This document shows, piece after piece, positions 1-6,020 of a stretch of DNA of 6,508 nucleotides. The DNA is from Bog-159 sp049516155. GTDB lineage: Bacteria > Acidobacteriota > Terriglobia > Bryobacterales > Bryobacteraceae. A program made the translations under genes and the position numbers. The stretch covers positions 1 through 6,508 of the forward strand of contig JBEKTJ010000302.1 of assembly GCA_049516155.1 (NCBI GenBank), written 5' to 3'. Below the pieces are notes generated by a model. The model searched no databases, had not been told where the DNA came from, and saw only the letters and a program-made list of their open reading frames with translations. Each line of letters opens with the position of its first letter. The first letter of the stretch is position 1.

Positions 1-122
1 TCGCTCCAGGGCGACTGCGCGACGAAATGATGCAGCGACTCGTGCATGCTTTGCACATGATCGGGAGCCAAGCGCGCCGCCATCGGCTCGACGCTTTTCC
101 GTTCGCCGTCCAGCAATAGGCC
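1..122 (-). pseudogene. IS701-family transposase, internal fragment
   Basis: Read on the minus strand from 122 down to 1, an uninterrupted frame gives GLLLDGERKSVEPMAARLAP, then an HHFVAQSPWS segment. The GLLLxGERKSxEPMAAR and LHHFVxxSPWS signatures are characteristic of the N-terminal third of IS701-family (DDE_5 superfamily) transposases, which cut and rejoin DNA ends. In that family the GLLL motif lies a few dozen residues from the start, so the first part of the gene is missing here. The break falls exactly at 122/123, where the IS21-like element begins, and the rest of the gene runs off the left edge of the window. The missing N-terminal part is not found at the other end of the IS21-like element. 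Family assignment comes from motif recognition. The fragment cannot be functional in this window. Confidence 0.85.
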
Positions 123-158
123 TGTTAGTGGCGCCGGGCGAAGGGGCCATTATGGCAG
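123..158 (+). repeat. Left terminal inverted repeat of IS21-like element
   Basis: Positions 128-137 (GTGGCGCCGG) and 143-158 (GGGGCCATTATGGCAG) are perfectly repeated, inverted, at 4360-4351 and 4345-4330. The five bases between them differ at four sites. The outermost TG at 123-124 also matches. The core GCCAT-T-ATGGC (146-156) is itself a dyad, as expected for a site bound by a dimeric transposase. The exact outer base is inferred from the TG match and from where the flanking IS701 frame stops. Confidence 0.85.
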
Positions 159-182
159 CGCCAGAAGGGGCCATGGCGCCAT
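140..182 (+). repeat. Subterminal repeated transposase-site motif, left end
   Basis: GAAGGGGCCAT occurs twice in direct orientation, at 140-150 and 164-174, 24 bp apart. The first copy lies in the terminal repeat. The second runs into the 10-bp palindrome ATGGCGCCAT (173-182). IS21-family ends are known to carry several repeated transposase-binding sites per end, and this arrangement fits. A weaker match, AGAAAAGGACCA, is found at a similar spacing from the right end (about 4327-4316, minus strand). A binding role is inferred. Confidence 0.55.
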
Positions 183-437
183 TGGTGGAAGGCAGCGAGC
201 GTGTCCGCACTGGCCGGATTAGTCTAGCCATTAAGTCTCAGTCTTCTCCTGACAAGAGCAGAGACGCGGGACCCGAAGGGCCTACTAACCGCGCTCGCCA
301 GGCGAGAGAAAAACAGAAGCACGGGGCGGCGGCGCCTTGCTCTGCGATAAACTGATCTGCGCTGAACCGGAACCTGCTGCGCCCCGGAGAGGAGTCGAGT
401 CCCCTCCAGGGCATGAGCTTCCGGGAGCCACACTCCC
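183..437. other. Leader region of IS21-like element, no gene seen
   Basis: I see no convincing gene between the left terminal repeat and the zinc-finger gene. Short open frames here have low-complexity translations and no family resemblance. The stretch presumably holds the promoter for the element's operon, but I could not pick out a credible -35/-10 pair. Its second half contains two hairpin-forming sequences, listed separately, just ahead of the first gene. Confidence 0.5.
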
Positions 438-446
438 GTGGGCCCT
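386..446 (+). promoter_or_regulatory. Two predicted hairpins over the start of the first IS gene
   Basis: GGAGAGGA (386-393) can pair with TCCCCTCC (400-407) around a 6-nt loop with one mismatch. Directly downstream, CGGGAG (422-427) pairs perfectly with CTCCCG (433-438) around CCACA. An outer AGGGC/GCCCT pair (408-412 with 442-446) could enclose the second hairpin. The second stem contains the only SD-like GGGAG and touches the GTG start at 438, so folding could mask initiation. Structured leaders that limit transposition-gene expression are known in insertion elements generally. A role here is inference only. Confidence 0.3.
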
Positions 447-939
447 GACGAGGATTCTACACTCCCGCCTGAAGATCGGGAACCCGGCCAACCGCCCGGC
501 CGGCGCCCGCGGACGCGTTGCTGTCTGCTGAAGGGATGCGAGCGGCGTTTTTGTCCACAGCGGGCCAGGCAGCGTTATTGCAGTGACGAATGCCGGCGTG
601 CGGCGCGGCGATGGTCACGGTGGAAGGCGCAACAGAACTATCGAGCGACGGCAGTAGGAAAAAAGAGACGTAACGGGCAGAGCCGGCGTTATCGCCAGCG
701 AGTCAGAAACCGCCAACCAGCAGCGCCGGAAGAAGCCGTTTCGGAAGCCGCGAGGGTAATCACTCATCATTTTTTTCGACTGCTCTTGCGACCGCCCTGG
801 TTGCTACGAGGGATTCGATCGGCAGAAGCGCTCGCCCCACCAGCGGTTCTGTTCGCGGGCGTGCCGACGGGCCATGGAACGAGTCTGGCAACGCGAGCGG
901 CGCTGGCGCCGCGCTATGCACCGGCAGTGGAAGACCTGA
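438..939 (+). pseudogene. Two-zinc-finger protein gene of the IS element, frameshifted
   Basis: The gene starts at GTG 438; the frame is open from 417. It encodes a basic protein with a first finger (CLLKGCERRF, C29-x4-C34, then QRYCSDECRRAARRW, C48-x3-C52), followed by an Arg-rich segment with RATAVGKKRRNGQSRRYR. At about residue 112 the frame meets a run of seven T (770-776). Reading on in the same frame gives featureless sequence to 959. Shifting by +1 (equal to removing one T) gives a second copy of the finger, DCSCDRPGCYEGF then HQRFCSRACRRAMERVW, ending at TGA 937-939. The second motif again has C-x4-C and C-x3-C. The intended product is therefore about 166 residues with two fingers, probably DNA-binding. 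I do not recognise a named family. It precedes the ParB-like gene by 88 bp. The frame break could be a mutation, a sequencing error in the homopolymer, or transcriptional slippage. Confidence 0.65.
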
Positions 940-1013
940 GCAACACGGCGCGCGGATAAGCCGGACGTATTGATCCGCAATCACAGCCCAGCGTACATTC
1001 GACCTGTCGAGCG

Positions 1014-1019
1014 AAAGGA
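1014..1019 (+). promoter_or_regulatory. Ribosome binding site for the ParB-like gene
   Basis: AAAGGA lies 8 nt ahead of the GTG at 1028 and selects that codon as start. No better-placed ATG is found ahead of the conserved ParB domain. Confidence 0.55.
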
Positions 1020-1027
1020 CGACGCGC

Positions 1028-1948
1028 GTGTTGCGCTGGGCCAACGAGAATCTGCTGCAACTCAAGCCGGAGGAAATCGGCGAGCATTACGGACGCTATC
1101 GTCTGCACGTGCCGGAAGCCGAACGGGCCATGGCGAAGTCGCTGGAGCGCTACGGGCAGTTATCACCCGTAGTGGTGTGTCGTCGCGGCGAACGCTACGA
1201 GCTGATCGACGGATTCAAGCGTCTGGCCGCGGCGCGTCGCCTGGCGCAAATCGATGTTCTCTCGGCGCGGTTGATGGAGGCCGACGAGCGTACGGTGAAA
1301 GCCGCCATCTATGGCCTCAATCGCGCCGGCGGACGCACGCGGGAACTGGAAGAAGCATGGATCATTCATGCCTTGGTGCGCGAAGACGGCATGAGCCAGG
1401 TGGAAGTGGCGGAACTTTTGGGACGGCACAAGAGTTGGGTATGCCGCCGGTTGGCGCTACTCGAACGCCTCGGATCGAAAGCGCGCGATGAGTTGCGCGT
1501 GGGGCTGTTATCGCCCACGACGGCGCGGCAACTGGTGCGGTTGCCGCAGGGCAACCAGGGTGAAGTGCTCGACACGATGCGGCGCGAAGCGCTGTCGGGC
1601 GCGGAGGTGAAGGGCGTGGTCGATCTGTGGCTGGGTTGCGCCGACCGAACTCAACAGCAGTACATCCTGGCTCATCCGCGGGAGGCGTTGTCGCAGGCGA
1701 AGGGGATCACTCAACCAGGCCGCGATCCACGGCTGAGCGAGGCGGGGAATCAGGTCTGGAAGCGTGTGGGCCTGCTGCTCGACGTGTTGGGCCGCATGGA
1801 AGTGTGGCTGGCGCATCACGGCCGCGCCGGACTCACGCCGGAAGATCGCGCGATCCTGACACCGCGATTTGAAAAGCTGTCGCGCGACGCCGCCTCGGTG
1901 GCGGCGCTGAGCTTGGATCTGGTGGGCGAGATGAAGACGGCCGCATGA
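1028..1948 (+). CDS. ParB-like partition/HTH protein carried by the IS21-like element
   Basis: A 306-residue protein, complete in size. Residues about 10-90 resemble the ParB/Srx N-terminal domain: LERYGQLSPVVV followed by YELIDGFKRLAAARRL, a variant of the ParB box in which classical ParB has GERRxRA. Residues 122-146 (MSQVEVAELLGRHKSWVCRR) are a ParB/KorB-type helix-turn-helix. The C-terminal 100 residues are helical and unassigned. Classical ParB proteins bind a centromere-like site and CTP and work with a ParA ATPase. No parA is present here, and the gene lies inside the terminal repeats of an IS21-like element, so chromosome partition is an unlikely job. The start is GTG 1028, which has a good SD. 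The stop overlaps the ATG of istA (ATGA, 1945-1948), which indicates translational coupling and a shared operon. A role as transposition accessory, regulator or target selector is inference. Fold assignment is fairly secure, biochemical function is not. Confidence 0.85.
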   Translation: MLRWANENLLQLKPEEIGEHYGRYRLHVPEAERAMAKSLERYGQLSPVVVCRRGERYELIDGFKRLAAARRLAQIDVLSARLMEADERTVKAAIYGLNRAGGRTRELEEAWIIHALVREDGMSQVEVAELLGRHKSWVCRRLALLERLGSKARDELRVGLLSPTTARQLVRLPQGNQGEVLDTMRREALSGAEVKGVVDLWLGCADRTQQQYILAHPREALSQAKGITQPGRDPRLSEAGNQVWKRVGLLLDVLGRMEVWLAHHGRAGLTPEDRAILTPRFEKLSRDAASVAALSLDLVGEMKTAA

Positions 1949-3498
1949 GGCAAGCTACGCGCAACGAGATCGTTCGCCTGTGCTACGCAGGCGCTTCGCA
2001 GCGAGCGATCGCGCTGCAGTTGGGAATCGATCGCAAGAGCGTGAACCGCGTGCTGAAAGAACATCAAGGCGCCAGGGCCGGAGAAGCAGAAAGCGAACGC
2101 CCTCGCCGGGCAAGCCTGCTGGATCCTTATGCGGATCGGATCGCGCAGTTGCTCGAACGCTATCCGGATCTGACCGCCGTCCGCCTGCATGAAGAACTGC
2201 GCCGACTGGGCTTTGAGGGCCGCTACGGCATGGTGAAGGAACACATGCGCGTCATTCGCCCGCACCCGCCGAAAGCTCCGGTGCAGCGGTTCGAGACTGG
2301 ACCTGGGGTGCAAGGTCAGATGGATTATTCGCCTTATGACATTCCTTTCTCGGCGGAAGGCCGGCGGCGGGTGCATGCGTTCAGTTATGTGTTGAGTTAC
2401 TCGCGACGCCAGTATCTGCGGTTTGTGGAGTCACAGGATTTCACGACCACCATCCGCGAACACGTCCGCGCCTTCGAATACTTCCAGGGACTGGCGGCGA
2501 CCTGTCTCTACGACAACATGAGAGTGGTAGTTACCAGTTATGACGGCGACCAGCCTATCTATAACACTCGCTTTCTTGCTTTCGCCACGCATTACGGCTT
2601 TCAGCCATGGGCCTGCCGCCCTCATCGTCCGCAAACCAAGGGCAAGGTCGAGAGACCATTTCAATATGTCGAAACCAACCTGTTGAATGGCCGGAGTTTC
2701 ACCTCGCTGGAGCATCTGAACGAGATGGCGATGCGCTGGCTCGCCGAAACTGCCGACATACGCATCCATCGGGAAACCAAACGTCGGCCGATTGACTTAT
2801 TCGAGGAAGAGAAGCCGCATCTGCTCGGTTTGCCCGCGCAGCCTTACGATACGGCGCAGGTTCTCTACCGCACTGTCGATGCGGACGGCCATATCGCCTA
2901 TCTGCAAAACTTCTATTCCGTGCCGTGGCAACGCATCGGCGAGTTGCTGCCGGTTCGAGTCACAGAGAAGGAACTCATCATCTACGGCCCGGACGTGAAG
3001 GAGATCGCCCGGCATGAGTTGTATCCTTCGGGCACCACCGCACAGAAACGCAGCCTGCCGGCGCATTCCCCTGGGCGCGATCATCTGCAAAAACGCGAGT
3101 TGCTCCAGCAGCGATTTGCCGAGTTCGGCGCCGAGGGAGTGCGCTTCTTCGACGAATTGCTGCGAACTCGGCGTAACGGCAAGGACGAGGCGGCGCGCGT
3201 GCTAGGCCTGCTGACTGTGTATCGCCGCGAAGATCTGATGCGTGCCCTGGAGCGCGCAGTGCGCTATCGCGCATTCTCGTGGTCCGCGGTGGAGCGTATT
3301 CTGGCGGCGCAGGCCAAGCCGCGCTCGGCCATGGAAGCGTTAACGATCGAGGCGCGGGAACAGTTGAACGAGATATTGCGCCAGATTCCATTAGACTCTC
3401 GGCCCACGGCTGAGTATCAGGCGCTGTTGGATGAAACCACGGAAGGCGATGAAAGTCATGAAGGCGAAAACGACGGATCAGACGATCCCGCTGCGTGA
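1945..3498 (+). CDS. istA: IS21-family transposase IstA
   Basis: A 517-residue protein, full length for IstA. Residues 1-40 form a helix-turn-helix (GASQRAIALQLGIDRKSVNR) for binding the element ends. The RNase H-like catalytic core starts near residue 120. The likely DDE residues are D127 (GQMDYSPYD), D190 (CLYDNMRVVV) and E236 (PQTKGKVERPF). A beta-rich C-terminal domain with NFYSVPWQ (322-329), typical of IstA, follows. The tail (490-517) is acidic. IstA cuts the element ends and joins them to target DNA selected by IstB. The ATG at 1945 overlaps the stop of the ParB-like gene, so translation is probably coupled. There is no strong independent SD. The 3' end overlaps the start of istB, the usual IS21 arrangement. 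The frame is intact and all three catalytic residues are present, so this protein could be active. Confidence 0.95.
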   Translation: MRQATRNEIVRLCYAGASQRAIALQLGIDRKSVNRVLKEHQGARAGEAESERPRRASLLDPYADRIAQLLERYPDLTAVRLHEELRRLGFEGRYGMVKEHMRVIRPHPPKAPVQRFETGPGVQGQMDYSPYDIPFSAEGRRRVHAFSYVLSYSRRQYLRFVESQDFTTTIREHVRAFEYFQGLAATCLYDNMRVVVTSYDGDQPIYNTRFLAFATHYGFQPWACRPHRPQTKGKVERPFQYVETNLLNGRSFTSLEHLNEMAMRWLAETADIRIHRETKRRPIDLFEEEKPHLLGLPAQPYDTAQVLYRTVDADGHIAYLQNFYSVPWQRIGELLPVRVTEKELIIYGPDVKEIARHELYPSGTTAQKRSLPAHSPGRDHLQKRELLQQRFAEFGAEGVRFFDELLRTRRNGKDEAARVLGLLTVYRREDLMRALERAVRYRAFSWSAVERILAAQAKPRSAMEALTIEAREQLNEILRQIPLDSRPTAEYQALLDETTEGDESHEGENDGSDDPAA

Positions 3499-4251
3499 CC
3501 GCTGCTTGAGTCACTTCGCGACGCTACGGATTCCTATCGAGGCCGCGGCGCTGGATGAACTTCTCGCGCGGGCGGAGAAAGAAAGCTTCTCGCACTTGAG
3601 CTTTCTCGACCGGCTGCTGGGCGCTGAAGCCGGCGCGCGGCGGGAACGCGCGGTGGCGCGACGCATCCGGGAAGCCCGCTTTGCCGAGAACAAAACTATG
3701 GAGGGCTTCGACTGGGCCTTCAATCCGAAAACATTTGACCGGGTGCAGTTAGAAGAACTGGCTACGGGCGACTTCATCCGCCGCAAGGCCAATCTGGTCA
3801 TGGTGGGTTGGAGCGGGATCGGGAAGAGTCACATCATTCAAGCGCTGGGACAGAAAGAGTGCATGGCTATCGCGTCATGTATCGAACCTCGGCTCAGTTA
3901 CTCACCGATCTCAACGCTTCACTCGCCGACAAGACTCTTCCGGCGAGGCTCCGTTACTATGCCAACCCAGACTGGCTCATCATCGACGAATTCGGTTTCG
4001 ACAAGATCGAGCGCGTCGAATGTCCCGAGGCGGCGCACCTGCTCTACAAGATCATCGCCTCACGCAATCAGAAGCGCTCCACGGCGGTGGTCACCAACGT
4101 GGACTTCGATAAATGGGGAGACTATCTCTCGGACGGTCCGCTGGCGATGGCCTTCCTCGACCGCCTCGTCGAAGGAGCGATCATCATGAAGGTCAAAGGC
4201 AAGTCCTACCGCGCCGACAAGGCGAAGCCCGTCGAAACTCATTCCACCTAA
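3458..4251 (+). pseudogene. istB: IS21-family helper ATPase IstB, frameshifted
   Basis: The gene encodes the AAA+ ATPase that assembles on DNA and delivers the target site to IstA. The N-terminal part has the IstB helical region (SFLDRLLGAEAGARRERAV) and Walker A GWSGIGKS (residues 117-124 from ATG 3458). After LGQKECM, at about 3860-3865, the frame is lost. The rest of the protein continues one frame back: HGYRVMYRTSAQLLTDLNAS, Walker B LIIDEFGF, sensor-like STAVVTN, and the C-terminal LVEGAIIMKVKGKSYR, stopping at 4249-4251. The rejoined protein would be about 265 residues, normal for IstB. Aligned to the family spacing after ALG, two codons' worth of sequence seem to have shrunk to two bases. 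This fits loss of one 4-bp copy from an ancestral TGCATGCATGG. Start choice: ATG 3458 has GGAAGG 11 nt upstream and overlaps istA. ATG 3431 and 3449 are in-frame alternatives. Neither fragment has a complete ATPase site. Confidence 0.88.
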
Positions 4252-4329
4252 AAAAGGCCCCACCTCACATTCGGCTTCCTTGCGCCGGCAGCGGGCCATA
4301 GCGTAACCACATCGCTGGTCCTTTTCTCC
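4252..4329. other. Spacer between istB and right terminal repeat
   Basis: This short non-coding stretch begins with a run of A after the istB stop. No convincing terminator hairpin with a T-tract is seen. The minus-strand AGAAAAGGACCA at about 4327-4316 resembles the subterminal repeat of the left end and may be a second transposase site. Confidence 0.4.
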
Positions 4330-4365
4330 CTGCCATAATGGCCCCATTTTCCGGCGCCACCGTCA
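4330..4365 (-). repeat. Right terminal inverted repeat of IS21-like element
   Basis: This is the inverse of 123-158. CTGCCATAATGGCCCC (4330-4345) and CCGGCGCCAC (4351-4360) match the left end perfectly in inverted orientation, and the terminal CA (4364-4365) pairs with the left TG. It contains the same GCCAT-A-ATGGC dyad at 4332-4342. The HNH reading frame resumes immediately afterwards at 4366, which fixes this boundary well. Confidence 0.85.
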
Positions 4366-4830
4366 ACGGCAGACCTTAACGAGTTCCTCTTCGGTAGTGA
4401 GCGGAACAGTTTGGCACTGGTTCGGCCCGTGTTGATGGACATCCAACGTAGTCGATGTTTCTATTGCAAGAATGGGATCACCGGAGCCACAGCGCAGGTG
4501 GACCATTTCGTGGCGTGGGCGCGGTATCCGGTGGATCTCGGTCACAACTTCGTGTTGGCTGACGACCGATGTAACAACAAGAAGCGCGACCGGCTACCGG
4601 CGTGTGAGCATCTGGCCGCGTGGACTGAACGCAATGCGACATACGGCGACCAACTGCGTGATGCTCTGGAGTCGCGCGGGGTCATTACAGATCTGGCGGC
4701 CTCGAATCGGGTCGCATGCTGGGCGTACGCGCAGACCGAAGCGGCGAACGGGCTCACCTGGGTTCAAGCGGATCAAATGGTGCCGCTGGCGGCGGAGTGG
4801 CGGAGCTTGCTGGAAGGTGCCCACGGCTAG
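4366..4830 (+). pseudogene. HNH endonuclease, 5'-truncated by the IS21-like element
   Basis: From 4366 a frame runs to TAG 4828-4830 (154 codons): TADLNEFLFGSERNSLALVR, then RCFYC (C-x2-C), QVDHFVAWARYP, HNFVLADDRCNNKKRD, and a C-terminal LTWVQADQMVPLAAEWR. This is a complete HNH (His-Asn-His/ββα-metal) nuclease core. VDH and HNFVLA...CNNKKRD are the signatures, and the CxxC presumably helps bind structural zinc. HNH proteins of this type normally have a longer N-terminal region ahead of the DLNEFLFGSER segment. Here that part is replaced by the IS end, so the native start is missing. Initiation at TTG 4411, GTG 4429 or ATG 4435 could still make the nuclease core, but no good SD is seen. Function (host defence, homing or repair) cannot be decided from this fragment. 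Confidence 0.8.
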
Positions 4831-4876
4831 AGCATGAGCATCATCTGGTGTCACCATTTGGCGAGGCGATAACTGC

Positions 4877-4882
4877 TATATA
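4877..4882 (+). promoter_or_regulatory. Possible -10 element ahead of the 4892 gene
   Basis: TATATA lies 9 bp ahead of ATG 4892, in the only AT-rich spot of this region. No -35 at standard spacing is visible (TTGGCG at 4858-4863 is only 13 bp away). No SD precedes 4892. If this is a -10 box, transcription would begin at or very near the start codon, giving a leaderless message. Weak evidence. Confidence 0.2.
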
Positions 4883-4891
4883 TCAGTAGTC

Positions 4892-5209
4892 ATGCTCGTG
4901 AGCGCATGGAAGAATCAAGCGTCTGACTCCTTGAAGGCGAGCAGTTTCGGTGTGTGGATTGGACGGCAAAACCGCAACCGTTACTTTAGCAAGGATTGGT
5001 CGAAGGTAGCCGTTGAGTTGCCTTCCGGCGTTGTGCTCGACGTCGCGGTGCTGCCGGGATTCTGGAATCACTGTCCCGAGTTGCGAGACGACGGCTTCCG
5101 GGATTGGTTCGCCAGCGAGGGTGCTCTGAAATGGGCGCACCGGTGCCCGCCCAAGTACGATTTCGTCCCAGTAGGTCCAGCGCGATTTCGACTGTCCCTT
5201 ATCGCTTAA
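4892..5209 (+). CDS. Small hypothetical protein (105 aa)
   Basis: ATG 4892 opens a 105-residue frame ending at TAA 5207-5209. No alternative start is found back to the in-frame stop at 4835. The translation looks like a real globular protein: FGVWIGRQNRNRYFSKDWSK, then VELPSGVVLDVAVLPGFWNHCPELR, FRDWFASEGALKW and PPKYDFVPVGPARFRL. The predicted pattern is beta strands around a conserved-looking FWxxCPELR-xxxxRDWF motif. There is no signal peptide and no membrane segment. I do not recognise a named domain. It lies 61 bp after the truncated HNH gene on the same strand and may have belonged with it. The opposite-strand frame over the same bases is judged a shadow, because it lacks the amphipathic pattern and starts within the degenerate repeat array. 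Confidence 0.6.
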   Translation: MLVSAWKNQASDSLKASSFGVWIGRQNRNRYFSKDWSKVAVELPSGVVLDVAVLPGFWNHCPELRDDGFRDWFASEGALKWAHRCPPKYDFVPVGPARFRLSLIA

Positions 5210-5278
5210 TGGGCGCGCTCTCGCACCATTACCTAGCGGGGACTGTGGATTCGTGACCCGCCACTGTTCTCCAACGGA
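5210..5278. other. Spacer before the repeat array, nothing recognised
   Basis: No gene, terminator or repeat unit recognised. The similarity between array units begins at 5279. Confidence 0.4.
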
Positions 5279-6020
5279 GCCGCAACCCCAACCGCATTTC
5301 ATCCGCGGTCCCCCCGGCCGTCCACGCTTAACCTTCAGGGTCCCCGTCGTCGCTCCACGTCGCCGGAGCCCGCCGGCCGCTTGGGGCACATTGTGAAATG
5401 CGCGCGCATATTGCGCCCGGTAAGCTGCTCGCCGCACCCCAACCGCACAGCATTCGCCGTCCCGGTGGCCGGCCGCGCGTACACTTCAGGCTCGCCGGTC
5501 CACGTGGTCGGAAGTTGCCGCCCTGTTCGGGGATACCGTGAGTGCGCCCCCATCTGGCTCGCCACGAGTCGGGCTCCGCAGCGCCAACCGCACGGCATAC
5601 ACGGCCGTCCACGCTTAACCTTCAAGGTCCCCCGTCGTCGCTCCACGTCGCCGGAGGCCGCTCCGGGCATATTGTGAAGTGCGCGGGCATCTGGCGGCCG
5701 GTAAGCCGAGCGCCGCAACCCCGGCCGCATTTCATTCGCGGCCCCGGTGGGCGGCCACGCTTGGCTTGCAAGTTCCGCCATCGTCGGTCCCGGTGCTCGG
5801 AGGCTGCCGGTCGGTTCGGGCATATGGTGAAGTGCGCGCGCATATTGGGCCCAGTAAGCAGGGAGCCGCAACCCCAACCGCAGGGCATCCGCGGTCCCGC
5901 CGGCCGTCCACGCTTAACCTTCAAGGTCCCCCCTCGTAGTCGCTCCACGTCGCCGGAGGCTGCCGGGCGCTTCGCGCATATTGTGAAGTGCGCGCGCATC
6001 TGGGGAACGGTGAGCTTAGC
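5279..6020. repeat. Degenerate tandem array, five units of about 137-153 bp
   Basis: Anchored on the block GCCGCAACCCCAACCGCA and its variants, units begin at 5279, 5431, 5575, 5712 and 5865 (periods 152, 144, 137 and 153). The last unit ends near 6020. Each unit repeats, in order, the anchor, a GGCCGTCCACGCTTAACCTT-like block, a CGTCGCTCCACGTCGCCGGA-like block, and a CATATTGTGAAGTGCGCGCG-like block, then a short GGTAAGC-like link. Units 1, 3 and 5 share the second and third blocks closely; units 2 and 4 are more divergent. The long, imperfect units with no unique spacers rule out CRISPR. The sequence conservation makes better sense as minus-strand protein coding, described separately. Confidence 0.85.

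Larger units (their letters stand above)
123..4365 (+). mobile_element. IS21-like insertion element with two extra genes
   Basis: The unit is delimited by inverted ends: the sequence at 123-158 is matched on the opposite strand at 4365-4330, starting with TG outside and sharing GTGGCGCCGG and GGGGCCATTATGGCAG. Inside are istA and istB, the diagnostic IS21 pair, plus an upstream ParB-like gene and a two-zinc-finger gene, all on the plus strand. IS21 elements usually measure about 2-2.5 kb, so this copy is nearly twice that size because of the added 5' genes. The right boundary is supported independently: the interrupted HNH reading frame becomes recognisable from codon 4366 on. The left boundary is supported by the IS701 frame stopping at 122. 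No target duplication is visible (AATAGGCC on the left, ACGGCAGA on the right). istB and the zinc-finger gene carry frameshifts, so the copy is probably immobile unless helped in trans. Confidence 0.85.

Noticed and set aside
128..355. Plus-strand 75-codon frame at the left end of the IS21-like element
   Set aside because: It lies in the terminal repeats, and its repetitive translation reflects the GGGGCCAT motif rather than a protein.
970..1491. Plus-strand 173-codon frame overlapping the ParB-like gene
   Set aside because: An alternative frame of the ParB-like gene, with no motif; the 1028 frame has SD, domain and HTH.
1816..2376. Minus-strand open frame of 186 codons over the ParB-like/istA junction
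   Set aside because: Complement of two well-supported plus-strand genes in GC-rich DNA; no family resemblance.
2978..3514. Minus-strand open frame of 178 codons over the end of istA
   Set aside because: Shadow of istA; composition typical of an antisense GC-rich frame.
3850..3866. Programmed -1 ribosomal frameshift in istB
   Set aside because: No standard slippery heptamer or following pseudoknot is evident, IstB is not known to need one, and a 4-bp deletion restores family spacing better than a -1 shift.
4252..4300. Rho-independent terminator after istB
   Set aside because: The A-run and a possible GGCCC/GGGCC pairing are too far apart, and no T-tract follows.
4883..5437. Minus-strand open frame of 184 codons as a gene
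   Set aside because: Only its first part is repeat-array sequence; the remainder is the complement of the plausible plus-strand gene at 4892-5209 and has no motif of its own.
5279..6020. CRISPR array
   Set aside because: The units are about 150 bp, diverged along their full length, and lack short identical repeats separated by unique spacers.
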